Origin: Paenibacillus oralis
GTDB lineage: Bacteria; Bacillota; Bacilli; Paenibacillales; Paenibacillaceae
Assembly (NCBI RefSeq): GCF_003863965.1
Contig: NZ_RRCN01000001.1
Coordinates: forward strand, 3,244,304-3,308,303
Length of the DNA: 64,000 bases
Direction: 5' to 3'
The translations under genes were made by a program, and so were the position numbers. The number at the start of each line of letters is the position of its first letter. Position 1 is the stretch's first letter. Below are positions 27,048 to 36,292 of the stretch, in pieces. The notes beneath the pieces are model-generated. The model had not been told where the DNA came from. It saw only the letters and a list, made by a program, of their open reading frames with translations, and ran no database searches.

Positions 27048-27980
27048 TTAATTGCTGCTCCGTTTAAACGATAACACGATATCCTGCGGATAATCGCCGA
27101 AGCCAATGCCGAACAAATTAAGGCCCCGCTTGTTCACGGCATCCTCCCGGACTTCGAAGCGGACGCGGATCGGCTTGTTGAAGGCAAGATCAAGCGCGCC
27201 GAGCGTGGTGGCGGAGCCTGGGGCGCTGCCCACAAAGCTGCCGCTCCGGGTAACGCGCCATTCGATAAGCTGGCCGTATTCGGTGCCGCCTTTCCATTTT
27301 TCGGGCGTCAATTTGCCCTTGCGGTCGCCGAAATCGGCAGGGCTCGTCCAGGTACCGGCGGGGTGGCCGTTGATGCTTACGCTGATGTCCGACGGCCAGG
27401 CATCCCGAAACCCCGGGGCCTCCGAGCAGACTTCGGCCCGCACGCTTAATTCTTCAAGCTCTACGCCCGGCGGCAGCGGGTTGGCGAAATAATACTCCAC
27501 GTAGCCCGACTCGGCGAACCACAGCAATGCCGCATCCGTCCGCTCCGGCATATAAAATACCCGCGGATCGTCCTGGGAGCCGATCAGGCTGCCGTCGCGC
27601 CCGACCATGCCGCAAGGGGGCTGGACCGAACTGATCGAATACATGCCGATCGGCATATGGATTTCCTCGATGTGGTGCAGGCCTTCGCCCGGCTGAGTGG
27701 GAAGCTCCAGCAGGATGGAGCGGCAGGTGACCGAGCAGATTTTTTCCCGGTTCGCGCCTTGCGCCGATACGATCAGGCCGGCTTGCTCCAGCGTCTGCAC
27801 GTTGATGGAAATCGTCGGCTGGGCGACGCCCAGCGCTTCGGCCAACTGATTGATGCTCATCGGCTGTTTGCCGAGCGCCTCCAAAATCCGCAGACGCACG
27901 TCGCCGGACAGCGCCTTGGCCACATCGAGAATCCGCGAAGCGGGATAATGGATCGTTTCTTGGCGGTGGGGATCGCTCAT
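27048..27980 (-). CDS. ArsR-type transcription regulator with large C-terminal domain
   Basis: A 310-residue protein. Residues about 15-90 are an ArsR-like winged helix (LSGDVRLRILEALGKQPMSINQLAEALGV). No metal-binding ELCVCDL motif is visible. The remaining 215 residues form a beta-rich domain (with SVNGHPAGTWTSPADFGDR-like sequence) that may bind a carbohydrate ligand. ATG 27980 is chosen because AAAGGA lies 9 bases upstream. It is divergent from a GH2 glycosidase gene, with direct repeats between, so it probably controls that gene in response to a sugar. Confidence 0.82.
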   Translation of the reverse strand: MSDPHRQETIHYPASRILDVAKALSGDVRLRILEALGKQPMSINQLAEALGVAQPTISINVQTLEQAGLIVSAQGANREKICSVTCRSILLELPTQPGEGLHHIEEIHMPIGMYSISSVQPPCGMVGRDGSLIGSQDDPRVFYMPERTDAALLWFAESGYVEYYFANPLPPGVELEELSVRAEVCSEAPGFRDAWPSDISVSINGHPAGTWTSPADFGDRKGKLTPEKWKGGTEYGQLIEWRVTRSGSFVGSAPGSATTLGALDLAFNKPIRVRFEVREDAVNKRGLNLFGIGFGDYPQDIVLSFKRSSN

Positions 27981-28042
27981 CAACAAAAATCCTTTCTGCA
28001 TAAGGGATGAAACCTGTGTCCAGTGTACTATAAAAGAGATGT

Positions 28043-28092
28043 ATTGTAAATTTATAATATACATTGCAAATATATAATACACATGCTATGAT
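28043..28092 (+). promoter_or_regulatory. Promoter of the GH2 gene with tandem operator-like repeats
   Basis: Two 22-base direct repeats (ATTGYAAATWTATAATAYAC-type) lie at 28043-28064 and 28063-28084. Each is also an imperfect dyad. The second contains TTGCAA (28064-28069), which works as -35 with TATGAT (28087-28092) as -10 at 17-base spacing. They are the likely sites of the divergent ArsR-type regulator. Confidence 0.65.
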
Positions 28093-28156
28093 GTGGGCAA
28101 ATGGAATCATCCATACAAGTTGAACTAATATCGATTTTAGGAGAAAGGTGTGGCTA

Positions 28157-30916
28157 ATGACGATGTTTAATCAAGCGATGACCGCGGATGCAACTGCAAT
28201 TCCCCGACCGGAATTTCCCCGTCCCGATTGGGAGCGGAAAGACTGGTTTAATCTGAACGGCGCGTGGGCGTTTCGTTTTGATCCAAGCGGCGAGGGGATC
28301 AGCCAGTCCTGGCAAAACGATGGCGCATCGGCTTTCCGGGAGCAAATTCAGGTTCCTTTTTCCTGGTCAAGTCCATTGTCCGGCATCGGCGTCAACGAGC
28401 CCGGGATCGGCTGGTACCGGCGGACTGTGGCATGGCGGCCGCGTCATGGGCAGGCGCGGATTTTTTTGCGGTTTGGGGCGGCCGATTACCGCTGCGATGT
28501 TTGGGTCAACGGCGTTCATGCCGGATCGCATCAGGGCGGGTACGGCGCTTTTGAATTCGAAGTGACGGACACTTGGAAAAAGGATGAGGAAAACGCAATC
28601 GTCGTACGCGTGGAGGACCGGGACGAAGATTATCAGGCCCGCGGCAAACAAGGGTACGGGGAAATCCGCGGCATTTGGCAGCCCGTTTGGCTGGAGGCGC
28701 GCCCGGAAAACTTTGTCCGGGAGGCCAGGTTCCGGACGTTTATGGATGGACGGATCGAAGTGGAGTCTTTCATTATCTCCGGTGGGGATACCGAAGCGGA
28801 ATTGTTCTTCCGCTTTGCCGAAGGCGCGGTGAACCATAAGGAACGGGTGCGGCTTACGGCCGGCGAAAATACGGTCCGCACTTCTTTTACGGTGGCAGAT
28901 CCCCGTTTGTGGAGCCCGGACACCCCTTATTTGTATGAAGGGGAGATCGTTTTGTCCGGTTCGTTTGGCAGCGATCACATCAGCACTTATTTCGGAATCC
29001 GCGAAATCGGCACCGCCCGGTTCGGGGATCGCGATTACCGCTGGATCACGCTGAACGGAAAACCGGTTTATCTGAACGGCACGCTCGACCAGTCTTATCA
29101 CCAAACCGGATATTTTACGTACCCAAGCGACGAGGAAATGAGGGACGAGATTTACCTCATGAAACGGATCGGGCTCAATTTCGTGCGGATTCATATTAAA
29201 CCCGAGGAGCCGCGCAAGCTGTATTGGGCCGACAAGCTGGGCATTCTCGTGATGGTGGATATGCCCTGCTTCTGGGGTGCGCCGGATGAGCGGGCGCGAG
29301 CTTCCTACGAAAGTGAAGCCCGTGAAGTGATCGCACGGGACTACAATCATCCAGCGGTTTTTTCCTGGGTAATGTTCAATGAGACGTGGGGGCTGAAATC
29401 GGGAAAAGCGGCCGGCAGCCTGACCGGGGATGAATCGGGCAACATGAATTATTTGCCGGAGACTCAGGAATGGGTGCGGCAAATGTACCGTTGGGCCAAG
29501 AAAGCCGACCCGACGCGGCTGGTGGAGGACAACTCGGCCTGCAACTGGGATCACGTTGAAACGGATCTCAATACTTGGCATTTTTACATTAACGGTTATG
29601 AGCAGGTCCGGCAGCACGTGAGCGATGTGGTCGAGAAAACCTATCCCGGTTCCGAGCTCAATTATATCGGTGGGAACGTGCAGACGGACGCGCCGTTGAT
29701 GAACAGTGAATGCGGCAACGTTTGGGGCATTGAGCACGGCGCGGGCGACAGCGATCTGGCGTGGCATTACCGGTACATGCTGAACGAATTCCGCCGCCAT
29801 GACAAAATGTGCGGGTTCGTATTTACCGAATTCCGCGACGTGACGAATGAATTCAACGGTTATTACCGGCTAGACGGTGCGGAAAAAGACTTCGGCTACG
29901 GCGATTTTGTGCCGGGCATGACGATTGCCGATCTGCATTCGCCGGATTTTATCGTCATCGACGCGCCTCCGTGCCAAACGGTGCAAGGCGGCGAGCGGGC
30001 TGCCGTCTCTCTGCTGCGCTCCAGTTACTCCGACCGTTACCACGGCCGGACGCTGAAGCTGGACTGGGAGCTATGGTACGACCAGCTTGGCGTGCGCAAA
30101 GTGGCCGACCGCGGAGGGGTTCCCATCGAGTGGAACGGTTACGGCGTAGCGCCGCTTGAGCCGCTGAGCCTGACGATGCCGAACCAGGATGCCGTGGCCG
30201 TGCTGGCGGTTCGTTTATTGGATGAAGCGGGGAAAGCGATTACCCGGAATTTCATTGCATTTGACGTGCGCGGCGGCAAGGCGGACGGGACGTATGATGC
30301 TGGCTGCGGCCACATCAGCCTGCCGGTAGGCGGTTTTGCCGGCCAATCGTTTACGCACCATTGGGATGCGCTTCAGGGAGCCAAGGTGAGCGGTGCGGGG
30401 GCTGGCGCGTTTGCTTATGAGGTACGGCTTCCCGACCGCGAGTGGTTGGAATTGATCGGCGATATCGAGATCGTGTTTGAAGCAAGCGCCAAAAGAGTGC
30501 TGGCCCGCAACATCGAAGGGGTCAAAGCGCGCGAGACGGGCATCCATTTCATGCACGGCGCTGCCGCCGATGTGGAGCACAATCCGAACACGTACTACAT
30601 GACGGACGAAGAGCGGCATAAATCAGAGGTCACCGTCAGCATCGACGGGGAGCCGGTCGGCACCGTTCACTTGCCCGACGACCCGGCGGACAGCCGCGGC
30701 GTGTTGTCCTGGCACTATCAGCCGGTGGCGAACCGCTTGGATGAAGCGGGATCATATGGCTATTTGTGCAAGGTGAAGGTGCCGGGGCGGATCGCCGCCA
30801 AGCTGGACCGCAGCCGCAGCTTCCGTCTGGAGCTCCAAGCGGGCGAAGGCGGGCTGGCGCTGTACGGGCGAAACGCCGGACGTTACCCGCTGGATATTCT
30901 GGTTTGTTATCGTTAA
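28157..30916 (+). CDS. Family GH2 glycoside hydrolase (beta-galactosidase/glucuronidase type)
   Basis: A 919-residue enzyme without signal peptide, so intracellular. It has an N-terminal jelly-roll sugar-binding domain (about 15-190), an immunoglobulin-like domain (about 190-290), and a TIM barrel with acid/base Glu409 (FNETWG) and nucleophile Glu518 (NSECGN). The extra C-terminal 300 residues are beta-rich. The substrate (galactoside, mannoside or glucuronide) cannot be fixed from sequence. ATG 28157 is preferred over GTG 28148 because AAAGG lies 8 bases upstream. It probably finishes the breakdown of imported oligosaccharides. Confidence 0.88.
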   Translation: MTMFNQAMTADATAIPRPEFPRPDWERKDWFNLNGAWAFRFDPSGEGISQSWQNDGASAFREQIQVPFSWSSPLSGIGVNEPGIGWYRRTVAWRPRHGQARIFLRFGAADYRCDVWVNGVHAGSHQGGYGAFEFEVTDTWKKDEENAIVVRVEDRDEDYQARGKQGYGEIRGIWQPVWLEARPENFVREARFRTFMDGRIEVESFIISGGDTEAELFFRFAEGAVNHKERVRLTAGENTVRTSFTVADPRLWSPDTPYLYEGEIVLSGSFGSDHISTYFGIREIGTARFGDRDYRWITLNGKPVYLNGTLDQSYHQTGYFTYPSDEEMRDEIYLMKRIGLNFVRIHIKPEEPRKLYWADKLGILVMVDMPCFWGAPDERARASYESEAREVIARDYNHPAVFSWVMFNETWGLKSGKAAGSLTGDESGNMNYLPETQEWVRQMYRWAKKADPTRLVEDNSACNWDHVETDLNTWHFYINGYEQVRQHVSDVVEKTYPGSELNYIGGNVQTDAPLMNSECGNVWGIEHGAGDSDLAWHYRYMLNEFRRHDKMCGFVFTEFRDVTNEFNGYYRLDGAEKDFGYGDFVPGMTIADLHSPDFIVIDAPPCQTVQGGERAAVSLLRSSYSDRYHGRTLKLDWELWYDQLGVRKVADRGGVPIEWNGYGVAPLEPLSLTMPNQDAVAVLAVRLLDEAGKAITRNFIAFDVRGGKADGTYDAGCGHISLPVGGFAGQSFTHHWDALQGAKVSGAGAGAFAYEVRLPDREWLELIGDIEIVFEASAKRVLARNIEGVKARETGIHFMHGAAADVEHNPNTYYMTDEERHKSEVTVSIDGEPVGTVHLPDDPADSRGVLSWHYQPVANRLDEAGSYGYLCKVKVPGRIAAKLDRSRSFRLELQAGEGGLALYGRNAGRYPLDILVCYR

Positions 30917-30929
30917 GCGGGGATTGGTA

Positions 30930-31001
30930 GGTCGGCCGGGCAACCTGGCGGGTAACCTGCTGAGCTACCCGCCGGATAGCCCATCGGGTAGCCCATCGGA
31001 A
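30930..31001 (+). repeat. Short GGTAGCCCATCGG-type repeats
   Basis: Several imperfect 13-16-base copies of GATAGCCCATCGGGTAGC follow the GH2 stop codon and abut the four-motif element. Confidence 0.5.
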
Positions 31002-31004
31002 ATC

Positions 31005-31187
31005 TAACGGTTGTAGTCGCCGCTATTTTCCGAAAAAAGACCTTTTCCAAACTCTAACGGTTGTGATTGACGTTATTTGCCTTAATTCAGGTAAAAGTGG
31101 CTAGTTTTAGGCGAAATAAGCGCTATGGCAACCGTTACAATTTCAAATCAGCGTTTTTGGCACAAATAGCGATTGTGGCAACCGTTA
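31005..31187 (+). repeat. Four-motif intergenic element, family C, copy 1
   Basis: Two forward motifs TAACGGTTGT-N6-CGYTATTT begin at 31005 and 31055. Two inverted ones (AAATARCG-N6-RCAACCGTTA) begin at 31114 and 31164. Spacing is exactly 50/59/50. This is the cleanest example of the architecture in the window. Confidence 0.9.
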
Positions 31188-31221
31188 GAATCGTTTGTGG
31201 TCAGAAGCGCGTATCACTTTA

Positions 31222-31280
31222 GAGAAACAGCGGCAAACGAGACCTTGTTTTTGGGTCTTTTCTGCCGCTGTTTCTTTTTT
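31222..31280 (+). terminator. Terminator with nested stem after the GH2 gene
   Basis: AGAAACAGCGGCA pairs with TGCCGCTGTTTCT, followed by TTTTT. A smaller GAGACC/GGTCTT stem lies inside. It lies 300 bases after the GH2 stop and ahead of the BlaI promoter. Confidence 0.8.
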
Positions 31281-31330
31281 CGTTTGGCCTTTCGCCATAA
31301 GTTGGGGGACACAGTTGGAAAATACATTTC

Positions 31331-31390
31331 TTGACACATTGCGTTTACAAGTGTAAACTTTGATTCGATCGATCGATTACATATGTAAAC
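31331..31390 (+). promoter_or_regulatory. Promoter and two BlaI-type operators
   Basis: TTGACA (31331-31336) with TAAACT (31354-31359) at 17-base spacing. Operator 1, GTTTACA-AG-TGTAAAC (31343-31358), is a perfect palindrome over the -10 region. Operator 2, GATTACATATGTAAAC (31375-31390), contains a perfect 12-base palindrome. Both match the TACA/TGTA half-sites of BlaI/MecI operators and predict autorepression by the next gene. Confidence 0.85.
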
Positions 31391-31411
31391 TTTAAATAGG
31401 AGGAGTTTATC

Positions 31412-31792
31412 ATGTCGCAAATTCCGCGGATATCCGAAGCCGAATGGGAAGTGATGAAAGTGTTTTGGCAAAGCTCGCCGGCTTCAGCGAACGACGTAAT
31501 AGAAGCGCTCAGTGACGACAAAGACTGGAAACCGGCCACCGTCAAAACCTTAATCAACCGTCTGCTGAAGAAGAAAGCGCTTGGCTTCCACAAGGAAGGG
31601 AAGACGTACCTGTACTCGCCATTGGTGACTGAAGAGGAATGTATAAAAGCGGAGAGCGAGTCGTTTCTGAAAAGGCTGTATGGAGGAGCGCTGAAGCCGA
31701 TGTTCGTGCAGTTTCTGAAGGAAGAGAAGCTTACCGAGGAAGAAATCAAGGAACTCAAACAAATTCTCGATGAAAAGACGGATCGGCGATGA
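31412..31792 (+). CDS. BlaI/MecI-family repressor
   Basis: A 126-residue winged-helix repressor with the family signature (ISEAEWEVMKVFW near the start, then TVKTLINRLLKKKALGF) and a C-terminal helical dimerisation region. BlaI-type proteins are cleaved when their M56 partner is activated. Its stop overlaps the start of the M56-type gene (ATGA), so both are coupled. Two palindromic operators lie upstream. No beta-lactamase or mecA gene is near, so the regulon may concern wall stress in general. Confidence 0.93.
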   Translation: MSQIPRISEAEWEVMKVFWQSSPASANDVIEALSDDKDWKPATVKTLINRLLKKKALGFHKEGKTYLYSPLVTEEECIKAESESFLKRLYGGALKPMFVQFLKEEKLTEEEIKELKQILDEKTDRR

Positions 31793-34203
31793 CCGTGGCA
31801 TGGAACGCGGCAATGATCCTGCTAAGGTGGTTGCCCGACTTTTTGGGCTGGCTGTTTCAAACCTCGATCATGGTCTCCGTTTTGGTCGGATTGGTGCTGC
31901 TGCTCAAATGGGCGCTGAAGGATCGGCTCCCGGTCAAATGGCAATATGCGCTTTGGCTGATTGTCCTCCTTCGGGCCTTGCTTCCGTGGGCTCCCGAAAG
32001 TTCCATCAGCATGTATAACCTGTTTTCCGTTTCCGAGCCAAGCGGCAGGATCGACGCATTAATTGCGCAGGTGGCAGAACAGCGGCATCCTGGCCCGGAC
32101 GCGGCTGAACCGGCGGCGCAAGAGATCTCGCCGAACGGAGCTGCCGAGGTTAGCGGCCAAGCGTCCAAGATGGAGACCACGGCGTCCCCGGCGGATTCGT
32201 TCCAGCCGTCCGGCGGATTAACCTCCAAAGAGGGAGTTTACGCAGGCTTATTCGGATTATGGCTTATTGGCGTCATCGCTTTGTCCGTTTATTTGTTCCG
32301 CATCAACCGCAGGTTTGCTAAAAGCATCGTCAGCGGCTCCCATAGAACGGTAAACCCGGAGATGGAGGAACTGCTGCAGTCCTGCCAACACAAGCTTAGT
32401 ATCCGCCGCAAAATTTCACTGTGGATCACGGATCAAGGAAGCGGCCCGGCGCTGCACGGACTATGGTCGCCGAAAATTTTGCTGCCCTCAACCATTGCAG
32501 ACCAATTCTCCGCCAATGAGATCAAGTATATATTCCTCCATGAACTGGTTCATCACAAACGGAAAGATATCGCCGTCAACTGGGTGATGACGGCGCTGCT
32601 GATCCTGCACTGGTTCAATCCGGTGCTGTGGTACGCTTATCGCAAAATGAGGGAGGATCAGGAGTTATCCTGCGATGCGAAGGCCGTCTCATACATCGGT
32701 CAGGATGAAGCGAAGCAGTACGGACATACGATCATTAAGCTGCTGGAAACGTTAACGGCGAAGCCGCCGAGACTGCTGGCCACCGCCAACTTTTCCAAAA
32801 ACCGTATGGAAATTAAAAGGAGAATTACGATGATTTCCTTATTTAAGAAAACATCATTGAAACGCACGGCTTTAGGACTTATCCTTGTCGCGGTTATCGT
32901 CAGCATTGCCCTGACCAATGCCAAGGGGAAGGAGGGGCTATCATCGCCGATTGTAGTCCCTTCCGGGGAGTATAGCATTAAGGATTGGTTATGGTACGAC
33001 GATTACACGACCTCCGAGAAGCTTGGTCTGGTATCCAAACCGGACATTAAGGTGGAAGACAAGGGGTACACTTTTGAAATCGAAAGCGTGATGGCCGATA
33101 GTTCGCGCGTAGTGATTACGGCCAAGCATTTTGGACCGGATGGCCGCTTTCTCCAAATTCCGCTTGAGGACGGTGGCATTTTTATTAAGAATCGGGAGGG
33201 AAAGGTAGTTGCTACTCCAGCGGGATCGCCAGGTGGAACCCGACCTAATGTAGAGGAATATATATTCCTATTTAAGGACACGCCGCCGGATCAAATCGTG
33301 GTTCAAGGCAAGACGGACCATATTTGGGCGGATAAAAAAGACGACATCAAACGCGAAAAAATCGAAGTGAATTGGAATTTCGAGTTCACCTTGGATATGA
33401 CCAAAGCAAAACGGCTGGGGACAAGTGAGGCGCTGAATGCAAACTATACCACGCCGGAAGGACTGCAAATGGAGATGAAGCAGTTTTTTCGCACCCCGAA
33501 CGGACTACGTCTGGATATGGACCTCGACTTGAACGAAGAATTGGCAAAACAGGCCATTCCCGAATGGAGGCAAGATGTTGAACTTTGGTACCATCTCGAA
33601 ACGGACGACCCCAATGAAAAAGTGAAGTATTTTGGGAGTAAAATAGGTTCCTATCGGGACCAGATTAGGGATGTGTATGATGCTGACTCCAGTGTAGTCC
33701 ATTGGTCCAGAACATGGCCTTCATCCGTAGTATCACCGGAATTGAAAAACGTCCGGTTTGTACTTGACGAGTACAGCCTGCCGATTAAAAAAGAAGCTTC
33801 GGTAGAGATTGACCTGGATCAGTTGGCCAAGAAGCCCGTCGTATTTGAAGACGAAGGGGACAAGATCACTCTGGAGAAATACGGCTTTGAAACCGACCCT
33901 GATACGGGAAAAAGAATCCTGCGCTTAAGCGGGAACGGGTTATATGTAAACCGGGAGCACAGAGACGAATGGATCGCCCTGGATGTGGATGGAAAGACGT
34001 ATTCCGTTCAGAAAAGAGTGGGTGGAAACGGTACAGAAGATGGGGGATGGATGATGGATGATTGGAATCTCATCATTGAGGATGTACCGGATGACATCTC
34101 CAAACTGACTTTGAAACGGACCGTCGTGGAGAAAAAATTCACCGATGCGAACTGGTCCGTCGATCTGCCGTCGTATACGACGCTGTCTTGGAAAAATAAA
34201 TAG
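31789..34203 (+). CDS. BlaR1-like M56 protease with a DUF4179/DUF5643-like extracellular sensor
   Basis: An 804-residue membrane protein. The N-terminal 360 residues resemble BlaR1/MecR1: several transmembrane segments and the zinc protease motif HELVHH (His251, Glu252, His255), then the WYAYRKMREDQELSCDAKA stretch. In BlaR1 a penicillin-binding transpeptidase-like domain would follow. Here a new transmembrane segment (around residue 360) leads into about 430 residues of beta-rich sequence of the kind found in anti-sigma-factor sensors (DUF4179 and DUF5643). I see no SxxK/SxN/KTG triad, so beta-lactam sensing is unlikely. It probably cleaves the coupled BlaI-type repressor on sensing an unknown surface signal. 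Confidence 0.85.
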   Translation: MTVAWNAAMILLRWLPDFLGWLFQTSIMVSVLVGLVLLLKWALKDRLPVKWQYALWLIVLLRALLPWAPESSISMYNLFSVSEPSGRIDALIAQVAEQRHPGPDAAEPAAQEISPNGAAEVSGQASKMETTASPADSFQPSGGLTSKEGVYAGLFGLWLIGVIALSVYLFRINRRFAKSIVSGSHRTVNPEMEELLQSCQHKLSIRRKISLWITDQGSGPALHGLWSPKILLPSTIADQFSANEIKYIFLHELVHHKRKDIAVNWVMTALLILHWFNPVLWYAYRKMREDQELSCDAKAVSYIGQDEAKQYGHTIIKLLETLTAKPPRLLATANFSKNRMEIKRRITMISLFKKTSLKRTALGLILVAVIVSIALTNAKGKEGLSSPIVVPSGEYSIKDWLWYDDYTTSEKLGLVSKPDIKVEDKGYTFEIESVMADSSRVVITAKHFGPDGRFLQIPLEDGGIFIKNREGKVVATPAGSPGGTRPNVEEYIFLFKDTPPDQIVVQGKTDHIWADKKDDIKREKIEVNWNFEFTLDMTKAKRLGTSEALNANYTTPEGLQMEMKQFFRTPNGLRLDMDLDLNEELAKQAIPEWRQDVELWYHLETDDPNEKVKYFGSKIGSYRDQIRDVYDADSSVVHWSRTWPSSVVSPELKNVRFVLDEYSLPIKKEASVEIDLDQLAKKPVVFEDEGDKITLEKYGFETDPDTGKRILRLSGNGLYVNREHRDEWIALDVDGKTYSVQKRVGGNGTEDGGWMMDDWNLIIEDVPDDISKLTLKRTVVEKKFTDANWSVDLPSYTTLSWKNK

Positions 34204-34209
34204 CTGCTT

Positions 34210-34241
34210 AAGCCCGGCCATGAAAATGGGCCGGGTTTTAT
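34210..34241 (+). terminator. Terminator of the BlaI/M56 operon
   Basis: AAGCCCGGCC pairs with GGCCGGGTTT with a T run, directly after the stop codon. Confidence 0.88.
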
Positions 34242-34263
34242 GTATACCAAACATTTTCTACGC

Positions 34264-34400
34264 TAACGGTTGTCATCGTGCTTATTCTTGCAAAAACGCA
34301 GCGTTTTCTTTTTTAGCGGTTGGTCAAGCGCTGATTTTTGTTTTGAGCCAAATTGCAACTTTCGCAGCACGAAATCGGCAGCTAGTAGACCATAAATAAC
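34264..34400 (+). repeat. Four-motif element, family C, copy 2 (degenerate)
   Basis: TAACGGTTGT-N6-GCTTATTC starts at 34264 and TAGCGGTTGG-N6-GCTGATTT starts at 34314, 50 bases apart. The expected third copy starts near 34372 (AAATCGGC) and is poor; the fourth is not recognisable. Confidence 0.6.
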
Positions 34401-34470
34401 GTTAGCATGATGGCAAATGAAGACTTGAGAAAACGGCAAAATTAGTCTATTGAAGATCTCGGGAGACAAC

Positions 34471-34668
34471 ATAAAGGAAAAAAGGGGCGCTATTTCAGCG
34501 ATAGCCCCCATGTTGCGTGAAATAGAGGAATTTTATGGCGCTATTCTCACGATTTGGTGGAGAAAGACCGCCTTTCGACCTGCTCATCGAAAAATAAGAC
34601 CCAAAAGTTCCCCTATGGTGATGAATAGGCTCGAATTCGGAAAATAAGACCCTAAAGTTCCGCTATTT
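34471..34668 (+). repeat. Four-motif intergenic element, family A, copy 4
   Basis: CGCTATT tails begin at about 34488, 34539, 34611 and 34661 (spacing 51/72/50), all in the same orientation as copy 1. Together with the preceding family C copy it fills most of the 690-base gap before the quorum-sensing receptor gene. Confidence 0.8.
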
Positions 34669-34817
34669 TGTGGGGACGATACTGAGCACAGGACTAATAT
34701 AAAACAAAGTGATTCATGGCCCCTGTCCGCAGATAAGCCATATTATTTCCGGATCATTCTACTAGTAACTATAGACTTCTCTTACATGGATTGTTACATA
34801 TTTTTCCATTCTACCTG

Positions 34818-34846
34818 TTGACCAGTGTTTAATTAAAGTATAATAT
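34818..34846 (+). promoter_or_regulatory. Promoter of the XRE-TPR receptor gene
   Basis: TTGACC (34818-34823), 17 bases, TAATAT (34841-34846), in AT-rich sequence 53 bases before the start codon. Confidence 0.75.
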
Positions 34847-34898
34847 AGAAATATATGGTTGTTTATTCCATTAATGAGTAAAGGAGGTGCTCACTCAA

Positions 34899-36292
34899 TT
34901 GAAAACAATGGAAATAGTAGCAACAACGATTCGTGATCAGCTGGAAGGATTTTTAAAAAGAAAAAATATGACGTTAAATCAATTTTCCGAACTAACGCAA
35001 ATTAATTCCGGAACGTTAAGCGGCATCATCAACGGTCATCGCCCCATTGCCATGCAGCAGCTCGACCGGATCACGGTGGGGATGGGACTTCCCGAAGGAT
35101 ATTTTTACGAGTTGTATATCGATGAATGTTTTTTTCAGGCCAGCCCGGATTGGCGCAGGCTGGTCCGTTTTTGCAGCGTTGTGCCGGCTTGAACAAGCTC
35201 GATTGTATCGAGCAAGTGGTTAAGTTGATGATGGATAATCTTTCTTACATACCACTGCTGTTTAATTTGGCTGAGCAGTTTTTTCAAGAAGGAAAGCGGG
35301 AAGCGGCCGTCATGCTTTATGAAGCGGTTGCTGAAAGTGAACAGAGACAGCATTCCGAGCGGCTGGCACTTTGCCAATACCGGTTATTCACGTTAGGGTT
35401 GTCCAAAGATCAGAATAAGAATTTATTACTGGCTTCACATTTTGAATATTTTGTCGATCGGCTTGATGAACCCTATCAACTGGATGCGCTAAATGAATTA
35501 ATCAATGTGTTTGCTTCACTTCGCCGTTGGGATAAGGTAGCGGAACTGGCGGAAAAACTTAAAATCAGAGCGATGGTTCACTATGAGTTGAACGGAAGAA
35601 AGAAGTCGCCAGAAATTAAAAAGCAGATTATTGATTACATTTTTTATGCCTATTTAATCTTAGGTGAAACACATTTTCAATTTGGCAGATATGAAGATGC
35701 ATTGCACTATGTTTCCTTGTATGCGGACTGCGATTGGGTACAAGATCCCGATGACAATGAGATCATTGTAATCCAGAAGTTTCAGGAATGGGCTGAGGGC
35801 AATCGTTACCTGTACCAACTAATGACCGGCAAAGTTGAAGTTCTACCGGAGTACTTAAAATATATTTCGACGAGAAAAAATGAAGTGTTTATAGCCTTAT
35901 GTGAAATCGTGATTGCAGCTAACAAATTCGGTATCAATATCGATTCTGTACTTGCACACTATGAGTCCTTTTTGAAACATCAAGAACAACAAAGCCGTAC
36001 TGGAAAAATTAGCTTGCATTATACTGATGATCGATTTGTAGGTTTGTTATCTGGTTTGGGATTCTATTATTTGAAGAAAAACGACTTTGATCGAGGGCTA
36101 AGATATGTCTTGAATAGTTTAGCATTCGCTATTGAAATTCGCAGCGGACACGATATGCTTAAATGTGTAGGGCTGTTTGAACAATACCGAGATTTCGCAA
36201 ATGAAGATGCACAATTTCGGTATAAAACTTTGATTAGCGAGGTGCAGAAACTGAATGAAAAAGAAACTGGTTTTATTGGTCGCCCTTTGTAA
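34899..36292 (+). pseudogene. XRE-TPR (RRNPP-type) peptide receptor/regulator, one-base frameshift
   Basis: A regulator of about 464 residues split by a frameshift. The first frame, from TTG 34899 (GGAGG 11 bases upstream), has a Cro/CI-type helix-turn-helix (NQFSELTQINSGTLSGIINGH). It leaves the family sequence after DWRRL at 35161-35168. The other frame resumes with PFLQRCAGLNKLDC and runs on as a helical TPR-like domain to 36292. One missing base in CTG(C)GTCCG would restore an unbroken Leu-Arg-Pro reading. RRNPP regulators bind a short re-imported peptide. A pro-peptide gene overlaps its 3' end. The Paenibacillus AloR proteins have this layout. It may be a real knockout, a phase switch, or a base-calling error. 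Confidence 0.75.

Noticed and set aside
28367..29800. Long minus-strand frame of 477 codons opposite the GH2 gene
   Set aside because: Antisense shadow; the plus strand has clear GH2 catalytic motifs.
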